The translations under genes were made by a program, and so were the position numbers. Positions 21,503 through 33,294 of a stretch of 64,000 bases of DNA are shown here, piece after piece (position 1 is the first letter of the stretch; each line of letters opens with the position of its first letter). The stretch is from Musa acuminata AAA Group. Its lineage: Eukaryota > Streptophyta > Magnoliopsida > Zingiberales > Musaceae. Location: the NCBI RefSeq assembly GCF_036884655.1, contig NC_088359.1:21255001-21319000 (forward strand), in the 5' to 3' direction. The notes beneath the pieces are model-generated. The model searched no databases. It had not been told where the DNA came from and was given only the letters and a program-made list of their open reading frames with translations.

Positions 21503-22993
21503 TGCTAGTCATAGGTGCCCAGCAAGCCAATCATAAGAGTGATGGCACGTGTGACTTGATACAAAATCATTTTGCTTATTATATTTTGGCGTATATCACT
21601 TTATAACTATTGCATAAATGCATATATATATTGTGATGTCCTTGGATTTGTGCAATGGGAATCGGATCGTGATGAGATCACGATAATGAGATCGATTCAC
21701 CTTTAAACACATATCCTAAATAATCCCGGTCATAGGTTACTCGAGAGGGACATCGTGATAACCGGATAGACTGGTGTGCTGTATACCCGTCCATATGATG
21801 GATGCAGCTGGTCTCATAGCTGCTCGTATAGGGACACTATGGATACAGTACAGGTGCTCATTGGAGAATGAGTTCACTGATTGATCCGCTTACGGAATGC
21901 TGGATGGTTGATGATGCCTTATTGTTAGACAGTGATTCCGTAGTCCTAGTGGTGTATCTGGTCCTTAGACTTGAGACACCAAGGATGTCCTGTATGAGTG
22001 CTCCACTCTTTGATACCAGACTTATAGGTTTGGCTGTCCCAGATCAAGTACAACTGGTCATTCGGAGTGGTAGTCGACCTTACGAGGGCTATTGAGTATC
22101 GATAGAGGATCATCCACTCTCGGTGTCATGAGAGGAATATCCCATGTGTTCTTGCTCCGACAAATCCCTGGCCAGGGTCATTCGGGTTGAGAGAGAAAGA
22201 GTTCTCCGGGAGAATCCGATTAGAGCGAGACTCGAGTAGAAACCGTATGGGTCTGACAGCACCATGCTCGATATACGGTCTCTGGGATATTAGATGGATG
22301 AGGGACTATAGGTACACGGTAACTGAGGACAGACAGGTCCAATGGATTGGATTCCCTTGTATCGTCTGGGGACTACGGCGTAGTGGCCTAGTACGTCCGT
22401 AGTTGATGAGTCGAGTGAATTATTACAGAGATAATAATTCACTAAGTTAGAAGGAGTTCTGACAGGTATGACTCACGGTCAGCTCGATATTGGGCCTAGA
22501 GGGTCACACACATATGGTAGGCATCGCGATGAGTAGAGGTTCAGATATGAGATATCCGACAGAGCCCTTGTCCTATTGGATGCAGATCCAATACCCATTA
22601 GGGGAGGACCCATTAGGGTTTGACAGTGGATCTCTATAAATAGGAGGGATTCAGAGCCTCATAGGCTAGAGTTTTTGCTTGCCTTTCTTATTCTCCTCTC
22701 CCTCTCCACCTCAGAGCAGGCCTTGAGTTTTGAGGAGCGTCGTCGTAACCCTGCTGTGTGGATCACCGCTAGAGAGGAGGACGCTTGACCTCCTTCACTC
22801 TCTCTTAAGGATCTGCAAGGAAACAGGGATATATGATCTCCCTAGGTAACACAATCTACTCTATACGCAGTTTTAAGTTTTGCGGATTTTGCGAACCAAT
22901 CTTCGCACGACGACGAACATCTTTTTGGGAATCGGGGATTTTGTTTTCTTGTTCTTCCGCTGCGCATGTGATGTCGCCCCCAAGATTTCCCAA
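21503..22993 (+). repeat. 5' LTR of the inner copia element
   Basis: About 1491 bp, starting TGCTAGTCATAGG. The TATA box CTATAAATAGG is at about 22634-22643, followed by a pyrimidine-rich transcribed leader. It breaks off at TTTCCCAA and runs directly into non-LTR sequence; the terminal CA and the expected TGGTATCAGAGC are missing. Confidence 0.9.
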
Positions 22994-23035
22994 TCTGCAT
23001 GTTATTCATTTCTGCTGCATCTTCATTTTCAGAAA

Positions 23036-26000
23036 ATGTCGCTTTCAAATCCCTTACGTGGCATACTTGATGTCAACTGCCTCACTGGTCCAAATTATAT
23101 GGATTGGCTCTGTAACTTGAGAATTGTTCTCACAGCGGAGAAAATCGTGTACGTCCTTGATACAGTGATGCCTACGTCCGAAGAAGGGGCAAGCAAGGAT
23201 GAGATCGCTCGCTACGTGAAGTACATTGATGACTCCACTCTTGCTCAGTGCTATATGTTGGGCTCTATGACTCCTGAGTTACAGAGACAACATGAAATAA
23301 TGGATGCCAAATCCATTCTCCTACATGTCCGCAAATTGTTTGAGGAACAGGGAAGGACTCAGCGATATGAGATATCCAAGAGCCTCTTCCGCATTAGGAT
23401 GACTGAGGGGACACCAATTCAGAACCATGTCCTAAAGATGATTGAGTGGATAGAGAAACTCACAGGTCTAGGAATGGTCCTAGAGGATAACTTGTGTGTG
23501 GACATTATGCTTCAGTCCCTACCAGATTCTTTTTCACAGTTCATAATGAATTTTAATATGAACAAGCTTGAGGTGACTCTCCCAGAGCTCCTCAATATGT
23601 TGAGGGAGGCAGAGAGTACTATTAAGAAAGAGAAGCCAGTTCTCTACACTGGTGAGACCAGAAAGAAAAGGAAAGCAGAAAGGTCCCTTAAGAAGGGAAA
23701 GGGCAGACCAGGTAAAGCAAAGGTTGCTAAGAAAGACCCAGTAAAGGATAAAGGCCAATGCTTCCACTGTGGTAAAGATGGGCACTGGAAGAGGAACTGC
23801 AAAGAGTACCTTGCAGAAAGGGCGAAACAAAAGCTTGATGAAGCTTCAGGTACATTCATGATCAGTCTCCATTTGTCAAACTCTTATGATAACACATGGG
23901 TATTGGATACCGGTAGTGCTTATTATATATGCAATTCGTTGCAGGTTCTGGCAAGGCCTAGGAGACTAAAGAGAGGCGAGATGGACCTCAAGATGGGTAA
24001 TGGAGCAAAAGTTGCTATAGTAGCTGTTGGCGAGGTCGCCCTACATATGCCTAGTGGAGCTTTTATTGCATTAGATGCATGTTATTTTGTTCCTTCTATT
24101 ATCAAAAATATTATCTACATTTCATGTTTAACAGTTAGTGGATATAAATTTATTTTTGAGAACAATGGTTGTTCGATATTATTAGATGATAAGATCATCA
24201 CGAAAGGAACATTGCATAATGGTTTATTTATGTTAGACACTACTCCACATATCATGAATGTAAATGTGCCTAAGAGGAAACAAGATGAGGTGAACAGTGC
24301 ATACCTGTGGCATTGTAGGCTAGGTCACATCCATGAAAGAATGATTCAAAAGTTGCTAAATGATGGATATCTAGATCCATTCGACTATGTGTCATATGCA
24401 ACTTGTGAGCCTTGCATTCGTGGAAAACTGACCAACTTTCCATTTAGTGGAACTGGAGAGAGAGCCACTGAGTTGTTGGAACTCATACATAGTGATGTAT
24501 GTGAACCCATGTCAACTCATGCCATTGGAGGTTACTCCTACTTCATTACATTTACTGATGATTTCTCAAGGTATGGATATGTGTACTTAATGAAGTACAA
24601 GTCCGAGGCTTTTGAGAAATTCAGAGAGTATAAGAATGAGGTGGAGAACCAGACTGGAAAGAGTATCAAAACTCTTCGATCAGATCGAGGAGGTGAGTAC
24701 TTAAGTACAGAGTTTACTCAGTTCCTCAAGGACCATGGGATATTATCCCAATGAACACCTCCTTATACACCTCAGCTTAATGGTGTCTCTGAAAGGAGAA
24801 ATCGTACATTATTAAATATGGTACGGTCCATGATGAGTTTCGCTGACCTACCCATCTCATTCTGGGGATATGCCCTAGAAACCGTAGCTTACCTTCTGAA
24901 CAGAGTTCCAACTAAGTCGGTAGTGTCTACACCATATGAGATATGGAAAGGGAAGAAGCCTGATCTTAAGGTTGTTAAGATTTGGGGCTGCCCTACCCAT
25001 GTTAAAAGACACAACCCCGATAAGTTAGAATCAAGGACAGAGCGATGCAAATTTGTGGGATACCCCAAGGAAACTTGTGGGTATTATTTCTATCATCTCG
25101 AGGACCAAAAGGTCTTTGTAGCTAAGAGAGCAGTGTTCCTTAAGAAGGAACACATTCTTGGCGGAGACAGTAGGAGAATGATAGAGTTGAGCGAGGTTGG
25201 AGAACCAAGATCAAGCACCACTCTATAGCCCAAGTCTGTTCAGGTACCTAATACACAAGTTTCAACTTTACGCAGGTTTGATATCACATCCTCCTGAGAG
25301 ATATGTGGGACATATTAGAGGAGAGGATGTTGAGGATATTGATCCTCAGACCTACGAGGAGGTTATTATGAGTATAGACTCCGGGAAGTGGCAAGAAGCC
25401 ATGAATTCTGAGATGGATTCTATGTACTCCAATAAGGTTTGGAACCTAGTTGATGCGCCCGAAGGTATTGTACCCATCGGTTGCAAGTGGATCTTTAAGA
25501 ACAAGATCGGAGTAGATAGAAAGGTAAAGACCTATAAAGCAAGGCTAGTGGCTAAGGGGTATCGTCAAAGGCAAGGTGTTGACTACGACGAAACCTTCTC
25601 ACCCGTAGCAATGCTAAAATCCATCAGAATTCTATTGGCTATTGCAGCACACTATGATTATGAGATCCGGCAGATGGATGTGAAAACCGCATTCCTCAAT
25701 GGGAACCTCGAGGAGGAGGTGTATATGATGCAACCTGAGGGATTCGTGTCCAAGAACTGCCCAGATAAGGTGTGTAGGTTGCTTAGATCCATTTATGGAC
25801 TAAAGTAAGCTTTCCGAAGTTGGAACATAAGATTTGATGAGGCAATCAGATCTTATGACTTCGTTAAGAACGAAGATGAGCCTTGTGTGTACAGGAAGGT
25901 AAGTGGGAGCGCTATCACCTTTTTGGTGTTATATGTGGATGACATCCTCATCATTGGGAATGACGTAGGAATGTTATCCACAGTAAAGGCTTGGTTATCT

Positions 26001-26925
26001 AGACACTTCTCCATAAAGGACTTAGGGGAAGCATCCTATATCTTGGGGATTAGAATCTATAGAGATAGATCCAAGAGGATGCTTGGCTTGTCCCAGTCCA
26101 AGTACATAGAAACTATTGTCAAATAGTTTGGCATGGAAAATTGCAAGAGAGGTCTCATACCGATGAGACATGGGATATCGCTTTCTACGAGTATGTCCCC
26201 AAAAGACTCCAGAATAAAGGGCAAACATGAATATGATACCTTATGCCTCGGCAATAAGGTCTATCATGTATGCCATGCTATGTATTAGACCTGATATAGC
26301 GCATGCTCTGAGTGTCACGAGCAAGTATCAGGCGGATCCAGGCTTCGAGCACTGGAAAGCAGTAAAGTGTATCCTTAAGTACTTGAGAAGGACTAAGGAT
26401 CTTTTACTAGTATATGGAGGTAATAGCCTTAAGATTGAAGGCTACACTGACTCAAGTTTTCAGTCTGATGTCGATGATAGCAAGTCGAATTCAGGGTTTG
26501 TGTACACCTTGAATGGAGGAGCAGTGTGCTGGAAGAGTTCCAAGCAAGATACCACTACTGACTCGACCATAGAGGCGGAGTACATTGCTGCATCAGATGC
26601 AACAAAGGAGGGAGTCTGGGTGAAGAAGTTCATCACAGATTTGGGAGTCGTGCCGAGTAGCGAGGAGTCGACTTCCTTATATTGCGACAACTATGGGGCG
26701 ATTACTCAAATAAAGGAACCCGGGTCTCATCAGAAGTGTTCTGAGGAGGTTTCAGCTTATCAGAGAGATCGTAACCCAAGGAGATGTAGCAGTGGAAAGA
26801 GTTCCATCCGAAGATAACATTGTAGATCCAATGACAAAGCCGTTGTCTCATTTTGTCTTTGAGCGTCACAGGGGTCTGATGAGGATCAGACACATAGGTG
26901 ATTGGCTTTCGGTCAAGTGGGAGAT
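23036..26925 (+). pseudogene. gag-pol: Copia Gag-Pol polyprotein, broken
   Basis: The start is the ATG at 23036 (MSLSNPLRG). Gag has the CCHC knuckle [14 protein letters not shown] (about 23758-23800). Protease has [12 protein letters not shown] (23898). Integrase has [19 protein letters not shown] and [13 protein letters not shown] (24300-24960). RT has DVKTAFLNG and YVDDILII (25330-26000). RNase H has GYTDSSFQSD and EAEYIAASDA (26230-26720). Breaks: in-frame TGA at 24752, a frameshift with stop around 25226-25285, TAA at 25806, TAG near 26124 with a frameshift before 26227, and a small deletion near 26735 in the RNase H tail. The purine-rich TCAAGTGGGAGAT before 26926 is the PPT. Confidence 0.92.
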
Positions 26926-28418
26926 TGCTAGTCATAGGTGCCCAGCAAGCCAATCACAAGAGTGATGGCATGTGTGACTTGATATAGAATCTTTTTTTTT
27001 ATTATATTTTGGCGTATATCACTTTATAACTATTGCATAAATGCATATATATATTGTGATGTCCTTGGATTTGTGCAATGGGAATCGGATCGTGATGAGA
27101 TCACGATAATGAGATCGATTCACCTTTAAACACATATCCTAAATAATCCCGGTCATAGGTTACTCGAGAGAGACATCGTGATAACCAGATAGACTGGTGT
27201 GCTGTATACCCGTCCATATGATTGATGCAGCTGGTCTCATAGCTGCTCGTGTAGGGACACTAGGGATACAGTACAGGTGCTCATTGGAGAATGAGTTCAC
27301 TGATTGATCCGCTTACGGAATGCTGGATGGTTGATGATGCCTTATTGTCAGACAGCGATTCCGTAGTCCTAGTGGTGTATCTGGTCCTTAGACTTGAGAC
27401 ACCAAGGATGTCATGTATGAGTGCTCCACTCTTTGATACCAGACTTATAGGTTTGGCTGTCTCAGATCTAGTACAGCTGGTCATTGGGAGTGGTAGTCGA
27501 CCTTGCGAGGGCTATTGAGTGTCGATAGAGGATCATCCACTCTCGGCGTCATGAGAGGAATATCCCATGTGTTCTTGCTCCGACAAATCCCTGGCCAGGG
27601 TCATTCGGGTTGAGAGAGAAAGAGTTCTCCGGGAGAATCCGATTAGAGCGAGACTCGAGTAGAAATCGTATGGGTCTGACAGCACCATGCTCGATATACG
27701 GTCTCTGGGATATTAGATGGATGAGGGACTATAGGTACACGGTAACTGAGGACAGACAGGTCCAATGGATTGGATTCCCTTGTATCGTCTGGGGACTACG
27801 GCGTAGTGGCCTAGTACGTCCGTGGTCGATGAGTCGAGTGAATTATTACAGAGATAATAATTCACTGAGTTAGAAGGAGTTCTGACAGGTATGACTCACG
27901 GCCAGCTCGATATTGGGCCTAGAGGGTCACACACATATGGTAGGCATTGCGATGAGTAGAGGTTCATATATGAGATATCCGACGGAGCCCTTGTCCTATT
28001 GGATGCAGATCCAATACCCATTAGGGGAGGACCCATTAGGGTTTGACAGGGGATCTCTATAAATAGGAGGGATTCAGAGCCTCATAGGCTAGAGTTTTTG
28101 CTTGCCTTTCCTATTCTCCTCTCCCTCTCCACCTCAGAGCAGGCCTTGAGTTTTGAGAAGCATCGTCGCAACCCTGCTGTGTGGTTCACCGCTAGAGAGG
28201 AGGACGCTTGACCTCCTTCACCCTCTCCTAAGGATCTGCAAGAAAACAGGGATATACGATCTCCCTAGGTAACACAATCTACTCTATACGCAGTTTTAAG
28301 TTTCGCGGATTTTGCGAACCAATCTTCGCACGACGACAAACATCTTTTTGGGAATCGGGGATTTTGTTTTCTTGTTCTTCCGCTGCGCATGTGATGTCGC
28401 CCCCAAGATTTCCCAATA
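26926..28418 (+). repeat. 3' LTR of the inner copia element
   Basis: 1493 bp, same family as 21503-22993 and as the split outer LTR. The TATA box is at about 28057-28064. It ends CCCAATA where the family end is CCCAACA, a single substitution. Confidence 0.93.
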
Positions 28419-28888
28419 GAGTAGAGGTTCGGATGTGAGATATCCGATGGAGCCCTTGTCTTATTGGATGCAGATCCAATACCCACTAGGGGAGGACCCA
28501 TTAGGGTTTGATAGAGGACCTTTATAAATAAGAGGGATTCAGAGCCTCATAGGCTAGAGCCTTTGCTTGCCTTTTCTATTCTCCTCTCCCTCTCCACCTC
28601 AGAGCAGGCCTGGAGTTTTGAGGAACGTCGTCGCAACCCTACTGTGTGGATCACCGCTAGAGAGGAGGACGCTTGACCTCCTTCACCCTCTCCTAAGGAT
28701 CTGCAAGGAAATAGGGATATACGATCTCCCTAGGTAACACAATCTACTCTATACGCAGTTTTAAGTTTCACGGATTTTGCGCACCAATCTTCGCACGACG
28801 ACGAAGATATCTTTGGGAATCGGAGATTTTGTTTTCTTGTTTTTCCGCTGCGTATATGATGTCGCCCCCAAGATTTCCCAACATGATG

Positions 28889-29170
28889 TTCCTCCATGTG
28901 AAGTTCTGAACATGCCTCTCGGTGATGGAGGCCAAGGGTTTGGCTTCAACCCACTTCGTGAAGTAGTCAACCCCGACAATGAGGAAATGTCGCTGGCCCG
29001 ACGCCGGAGGGAAAGGCCCGAGGAGATCGAGCCCCCATTAGGCAAAGGGCCAAGCCACATCAATGGAGGTCAGGAGGACTACCGGCTGGTGTGGCAGTCG
29101 GGCATGCCGCTGACACTGCGAGCACTATCGTGTGTATGTCATGGCATCCTGGCGCATGGTCGGCTAGTAG
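28889..29170 (-). pseudogene. Gypsy integrase, N-terminal zinc-binding and core start
   Basis: Minus-strand remnants show HKGICGEH and CSQCQRHA-type zinc-binding residues (the first within 29164-29230), then a core start containing DYFTKWVEAKP up to the insertion border. Stops interrupt the frame. The rest of the core is at 19570-20469. Confidence 0.75.
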
Positions 29171-29889
29171 TATCCTTGCCGAAGGGTCTTGAAGGCCAAG
29201 GTCTGCCCCCTGACATGCTCCCCACATATTCCCTTGTGGAGCTCGACAAGGACGGCCTCAACCTCCGACGGCGCAAGGCAACGTAGGAGGGGTTGAGAGA
29301 ATGCCCTTCGGTACAATCTTCCGTCGATGATGCAATACCACGTTCGAGTTCGCCTCAGCCATCTTGCAGCTGTGGGATCGTTGGGCTCTTTCCCACCCAC
29401 CTTGTAGCGGAAGATCTCTTCTATCCAATTCGGAGGTAGATTTGTTTTGGCGACCTCGTGAGTCTGTATGGTTGGGAATGCCACGGACTCAGTGGTTGGG
29501 ACCGACTCAGGGGTGCGGGTGGTGGTTGATTTGGCTAGCGCGTCAGCCCGCTCGTTCTGCGCCCGAGGTATTTTGGTGACTGAAAAGTGGTCAAAACAAC
29601 GTGTGAGCCGCTTTACCTCCATTAGGTATGATATCATCGTGGGATCTCGGGCTTCGCAACTCCCGTTGATGTGCCCTGTTACTAGTTGGGAGTCACTGAA
29701 GACTTCAAGGTCGCCCACATATAACTCCAGAGTGAGACGTAGACCGTGGAGTAGCGCCTCATACTCAGCTTCGTTGTTGGTGGCTCGGAACTTTAATCGG
29801 AGAGATCTTTCATATGCCTCTCCCGAGCAACCTTTGAGGATGAAATCGACCCCAGCGCCCTCAGAAGTGGAAGAGCCATCTACATGCAA
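29164..29889 (-). pseudogene. Second (archaeal-type) RNase H and start of integrase in the gypsy polyprotein
   Basis: An uninterrupted stretch of 241 codons beginning MHVDGSSTSEGAGV, with NNEAEYEALLHG, VFSDSQLVTGHI and AQNERADALA, the D-E-D-D active-site series of a type I RNase H. It follows a more ordinary gypsy RNase H. This dual arrangement marks Tat-lineage elements, where the added domain is thought to take over or supplement RNA removal. The end of the stretch enters the integrase zinc-binding region (LHKGICGEH). Listed as pseudogene because the polyprotein is broken on both sides. Confidence 0.85.
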
Positions 29890-29913
29890 TGTCCACGTGC
29901 CCCGACCACTTCG

Positions 29914-31413
29914 TCACCTTGTAGCTTGGTCCTCGGGCGTTAGCTCAGAAATGAAATTGGCTAGCACCTGAGCTTTAACGGTGGTCCTGGGGGAGTACTG
30001 GATGTCGAATTCGTTGAACTCGACTGACCACCGTAGCATGCGACCCGATGTGTCGAAGTTGGATAGGGTCGGCCGTAGTGGTTGGTCAGTGACTACTCTG
30101 ATCGTATGAGCTTGGAAGTAGGGCCGCAACTTCTGGGCCGTCAGGACCAGGGTAAGAGCCAGCCTTTCGATCGAGGGGTAGCATATTTCAAGCCCTCTAA
30201 GGACATGGCTAACGTAATGCGCTGGCTGTTGTATCGGTGGTACCTCCCGAACTAGCACTGAACTAACAGCTTGAGGCGAGGCCGCCAGGTAAAGGCCGAG
30301 GGTCTCACCTGGTTTAGGCGAGGTGAGTCGGGGCAAGATGATGAGGCATTCCTTCAACTTCTCGAAGGCCTCCTCGCATTCCGGGGTCCAAGTGAAGCTG
30401 TCGGCCCGTCGCAGAACTCAAAAGAAAGGGAGGCTCTTATAGCCCGAACGTGATACGAACCTGCTGAGCGCTGCCAACCTCCCGACGAGTCACTGCACTT
30501 CTTTGGCCAAGTGGGGGGAGTGCATCTCAGTAATGGCGTGAACTTTCTCTGGGTTGGCGTCAATTCCCCGTCGGTGAATGATGAAGCCAAGGAACTTCCC
30601 CGAGCTGACCCCGAAGATGCACTTTGCTGGGTTCATATGCAAGTTGAACTATCTGAGGGTTTGGAATGTTTCTGCCAGGTCGGCCAAATATGTCCCTGCG
30701 ACCTTGCTTTTTACAATCATGTCATCTATGTACACTTCTATGTTTCTCCCAAACTGGTGATTGAAAAGCTTGTCGACCATCCTTTGGTAGGTCGCGCCAG
30801 CGTTTTTCAAGCCAAAAGGCATTACTTTGTAACAGTACACCCCTTGGTTGGTGACGAAGGCAGTATCTTCTCGGTCTTGGGTCGCCATCCGAATTTGGTT
30901 GTAGCTGGAGAACGCGTCCAAGAACGTAAGGCGTTCATGATCGGCGGTGGCATCGACCAACTAGTCTATCCTGGGGAGCGGATAGCAGTCCTTGGGGCAT
31001 GCTCGACTGAGGTCGGTATAATCAATACACATTCTTCAACTTCCATTAGGCTTTCTGATGAAGACTACATTAGATAACCACCGGGGGTACTTAACCTCGG
31101 CGATGAACTCAGCCTTTATAAGGCGATCGACCTCATCTCGAATCACCCTCTGCCAATCGGGGGTGAACCTTCGAAGCTTTTGCCTTACCGATCGCGCCCC
31201 AGGGTCGACATTGAGCTGGTGTTGTGCCACCTCTGAGTCGATCCCAAGCATCTCCTCGGGGGACCACGCAAATAGGTCAGCGTTCTCCCTCAGGAAATCG
31301 ACAAGGTGGAGCTGGTCCGCTTCGGGGAGCGCAGTCCCGACTCTAACGGTCTGGTCGGGTCTAACCCACTTCAAGGGCACCTCAATAAGTGGCTCCGGGG
31401 GCTCCAGCATCAT
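29914..31413 (-). pseudogene. Gypsy reverse transcriptase and first RNase H
   Basis: Minus-strand pieces: KYPRWLSNVVFIRKPNGS (near 31040-31100) is the RT N-terminal motif, FLDAFSSYNQI and PFGLKNAGATYQRMV follow, and the catalytic box is YIDDMIVKS (near 30730). The RNase H relic (29914-30357) has YLAASPQAVSSVLV and VVTDQPL. Stops lie at about 31035, 30960, 30648 and around 30415-30490, with the frame otherwise kept. The active-site Asp pair is retained, so decay is by nonsense changes more than by loss of domains. Confidence 0.88.
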
Positions 31414-31875
31414 TTATGGTACAGGTACCTCATGGGGGTCAGGAACCGGGGTTAGGCGAGGCTTTAGCGGGAGAGCGACTGCGGTGAGGTAGCATTGCCT
31501 CGACTCCCTTGGGTCGCTCCAAGCTTCCCCAATCCCTGCCGAGGTTGGGAACTTGATGGTTCTGTGATAGGTAAAGACCACCGCCTGGATCTTGTTGAGG
31601 GTCGGACGGCCAAGGATAACATTGTAGGCCGATGGTAGGTCGACCACCATGAAGGTGGTCATTATTGTTTTCGTTCTCAGTTCCTCCCCGAGGGTGATGG
31701 GGAGCACTATGGTTCCGAGCGGGGAGATAGAATCTCCGGTGAACCCTGTAAGAGCTGACTTCACAGGGGTAAGGTTTTCCTGGGTCAAACCGAGCCTCCC
31801 AAAGGCATCGAAGTCGAGGACATCGGCGGAACTCCCCGTATCAACCATCACCCTCTTGACCCGGGCGTTGGCGAT
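31414..31875 (-). pseudogene. Gypsy aspartic protease
   Basis: Minus-strand frame with MVDTGSSADVL as the catalytic DTG motif and LPSAYNVILGRPTLN as the second conserved loop of Tat proteases. A stop separates it from gag upstream (at about 31877) and from RT downstream (at about 31412). Confidence 0.85.
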
Positions 31876-32848
31876 TTAGACAGAGATCACTAGAGCGTCA
31901 TCATGGTGGGAGAGCTTGACCTCTCCAGCTCCGAAGGTAATTGTAGGCTCGTGCTCAGGCCGAGGACGCTTCTCCACCGTGCTACATGCGTAGGCCTTTC
32001 TTGTTGTCGTGCTAGTGCCGCCAGCTGTCGGTCCGTCAGAGATGACGTCGATTTGTCTCTCGGGGGGGCCTCTAGTGCGCGGAGTCACCTCCCGGGACTT
32101 GAGATAGCGTCTGAGGTGGCCTCTCCGGATTAGTGCTTCTATCTGGTTCTGGAGGTCATGGCAGTCCTCCGTGTCGTGGTCGTGGTCCCGGTGGAACCTA
32201 CAATATTTAGATTGGTCTCTGTGTGTGGCCTTCATAGGGCGAGGTTGCTGCAAGAGGCCCGTCTCTTTGATCTGGAGAAAGATCTCAGTGCGGGATGTGT
32301 TTAAGGGGAGAGGTGGTGGTCTTGGGAGCAGCAGCTCTTATCGGTTGGGCCCCTGATGGAGAGGCATCGGGCCCGCCGAGGCCGTTCCTCGAGACAACTC
32401 CATCCTCGGCTTCTTGCCTTCCACGCGCCTCCCTACCACCAAAGCCTCAGTGGCAACATACTAGTTGGCGTACTGAAGCATCTCAAAAATGGTCGCTGGC
32501 GGCTTCTCGATCAGCGACCAGAAGAACCTTGAGGGTTTGAGACCCATCAGAAAGGCCTGCAAGATTAGAGAAGGGTGAGCATCCGGAAAACCTCGGATCT
32601 CGGTGGCGAACCGTGCCACGAACTGAGAGAGCGACTCATCCTCGTGCTGAGATAGTGCGAGTAAATTGGCCATGGAGGGCCTAGGCCACACGCTGGAGAG
32701 GAAGCTTTACTCAAATTCCTCAGCCAGTTGGTCGAAGGACGAGACTGAAGCTTGGCACAGCCGGCTGAGCCACATCCGCGTCGAGCCGCGCAGAGTGGTC
32801 GGAAATGCTCGGCACATTAGTGCATTGGAGGCGCCATAAAAGCCATCT
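31876..32848 (-). pseudogene. Gypsy Gag, C-terminal part
   Basis: Minus-strand pieces: [19 protein letters not shown] and [11 protein letters not shown] next to the insertion border, then [18 protein letters not shown] and [11 protein letters not shown] (capsid), and a Cys/His cluster CRFHRDHDHDTEDC (near 32190-32235). Stops at about 32704 and 32460, with a frame change around 32260-32340. The N-terminal part of Gag lies across the insertion at 37409-38090. Confidence 0.85.
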
Positions 32849-33294
32849 TGCCACATACTTAGTTGGTTTTGCCTAAGTCGTGCGGCACCCTTGCGTGTCC
32901 GTCCGCAAAGGTCAGCCTCCCCGAAGCCTCCCATTGTCCCTTAGGACCAACAAAAGAGAGAACGGGTTAAAGAAAACGCCTCAATCGGAATCCATAAGCA
33001 AACATCTCTGAAAAACACTTCATAGACAATGCAAATTACAAACAGACTTTACAAGCTCTGAGCAGTTGCACAACAAAGGGTAAAATGGTCCATTACAGAT
33101 CGAAAATCTCTCGCACGTGTCCACATGACACAACCTTTATTTACAAGCCTAAAGAGGCCACCAACCCAACTAAAATGGGACTATTAAGCCTTCAGCCATC
33201 CCTCTACATGCTGTACAAGGCATGAACATACCAAAAGACATGGACATACATAAGTATTACATCAAATATCCTGTTTAGAAGTTTGTCCGTGACA
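32849..33294 (-). repeat. 3' LTR of the LARD-like element
   Basis: 446 bp, matching 36963-37408. It starts TGCCACATACTTAG, where the other LTR has TATCACGGACTTAG, and ends GTCCGTGACA. Confidence 0.9.

Larger units (their letters stand above)
21503..28418 (+). mobile_element. Ty1/copia retrotransposon inserted in a solo LTR of its own family
   Basis: Plus-strand element flanked by GAGTA (21498-21502 and 28419-28423), which together restore the outer LTR. LTRs are 21503-22993 and 26926-28418, with about 16 differences in 470 sampled bases. The domain order is Gag, protease, integrase, RT, RNase H (copia order). The reading frame is broken by stops and frameshifts, the 5' LTR lacks its last bases and the PBS, and the right terminus reads TA instead of CA. 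It is not autonomous now. Confidence 0.93.
20470..28883 (+). mobile_element. Copia solo LTR (1493 bp) split by a full element of the same family
   Basis: The outer LTR consists of 20470-21502 (1033 bp) and 28424-28883 (460 bp), together 1493 bp, equal to the 3' LTR of the inner element. It starts TGCTAGTC and ends CCCAACA, and is flanked by TGATG at 20465-20469 and 28884-28888. The absence of a second outer LTR and internal part means it was a solo LTR, formed by recombination, before the inner element arrived. The first half has a short TATA-containing leader only in its right segment (about 28521-28530). Confidence 0.92.
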
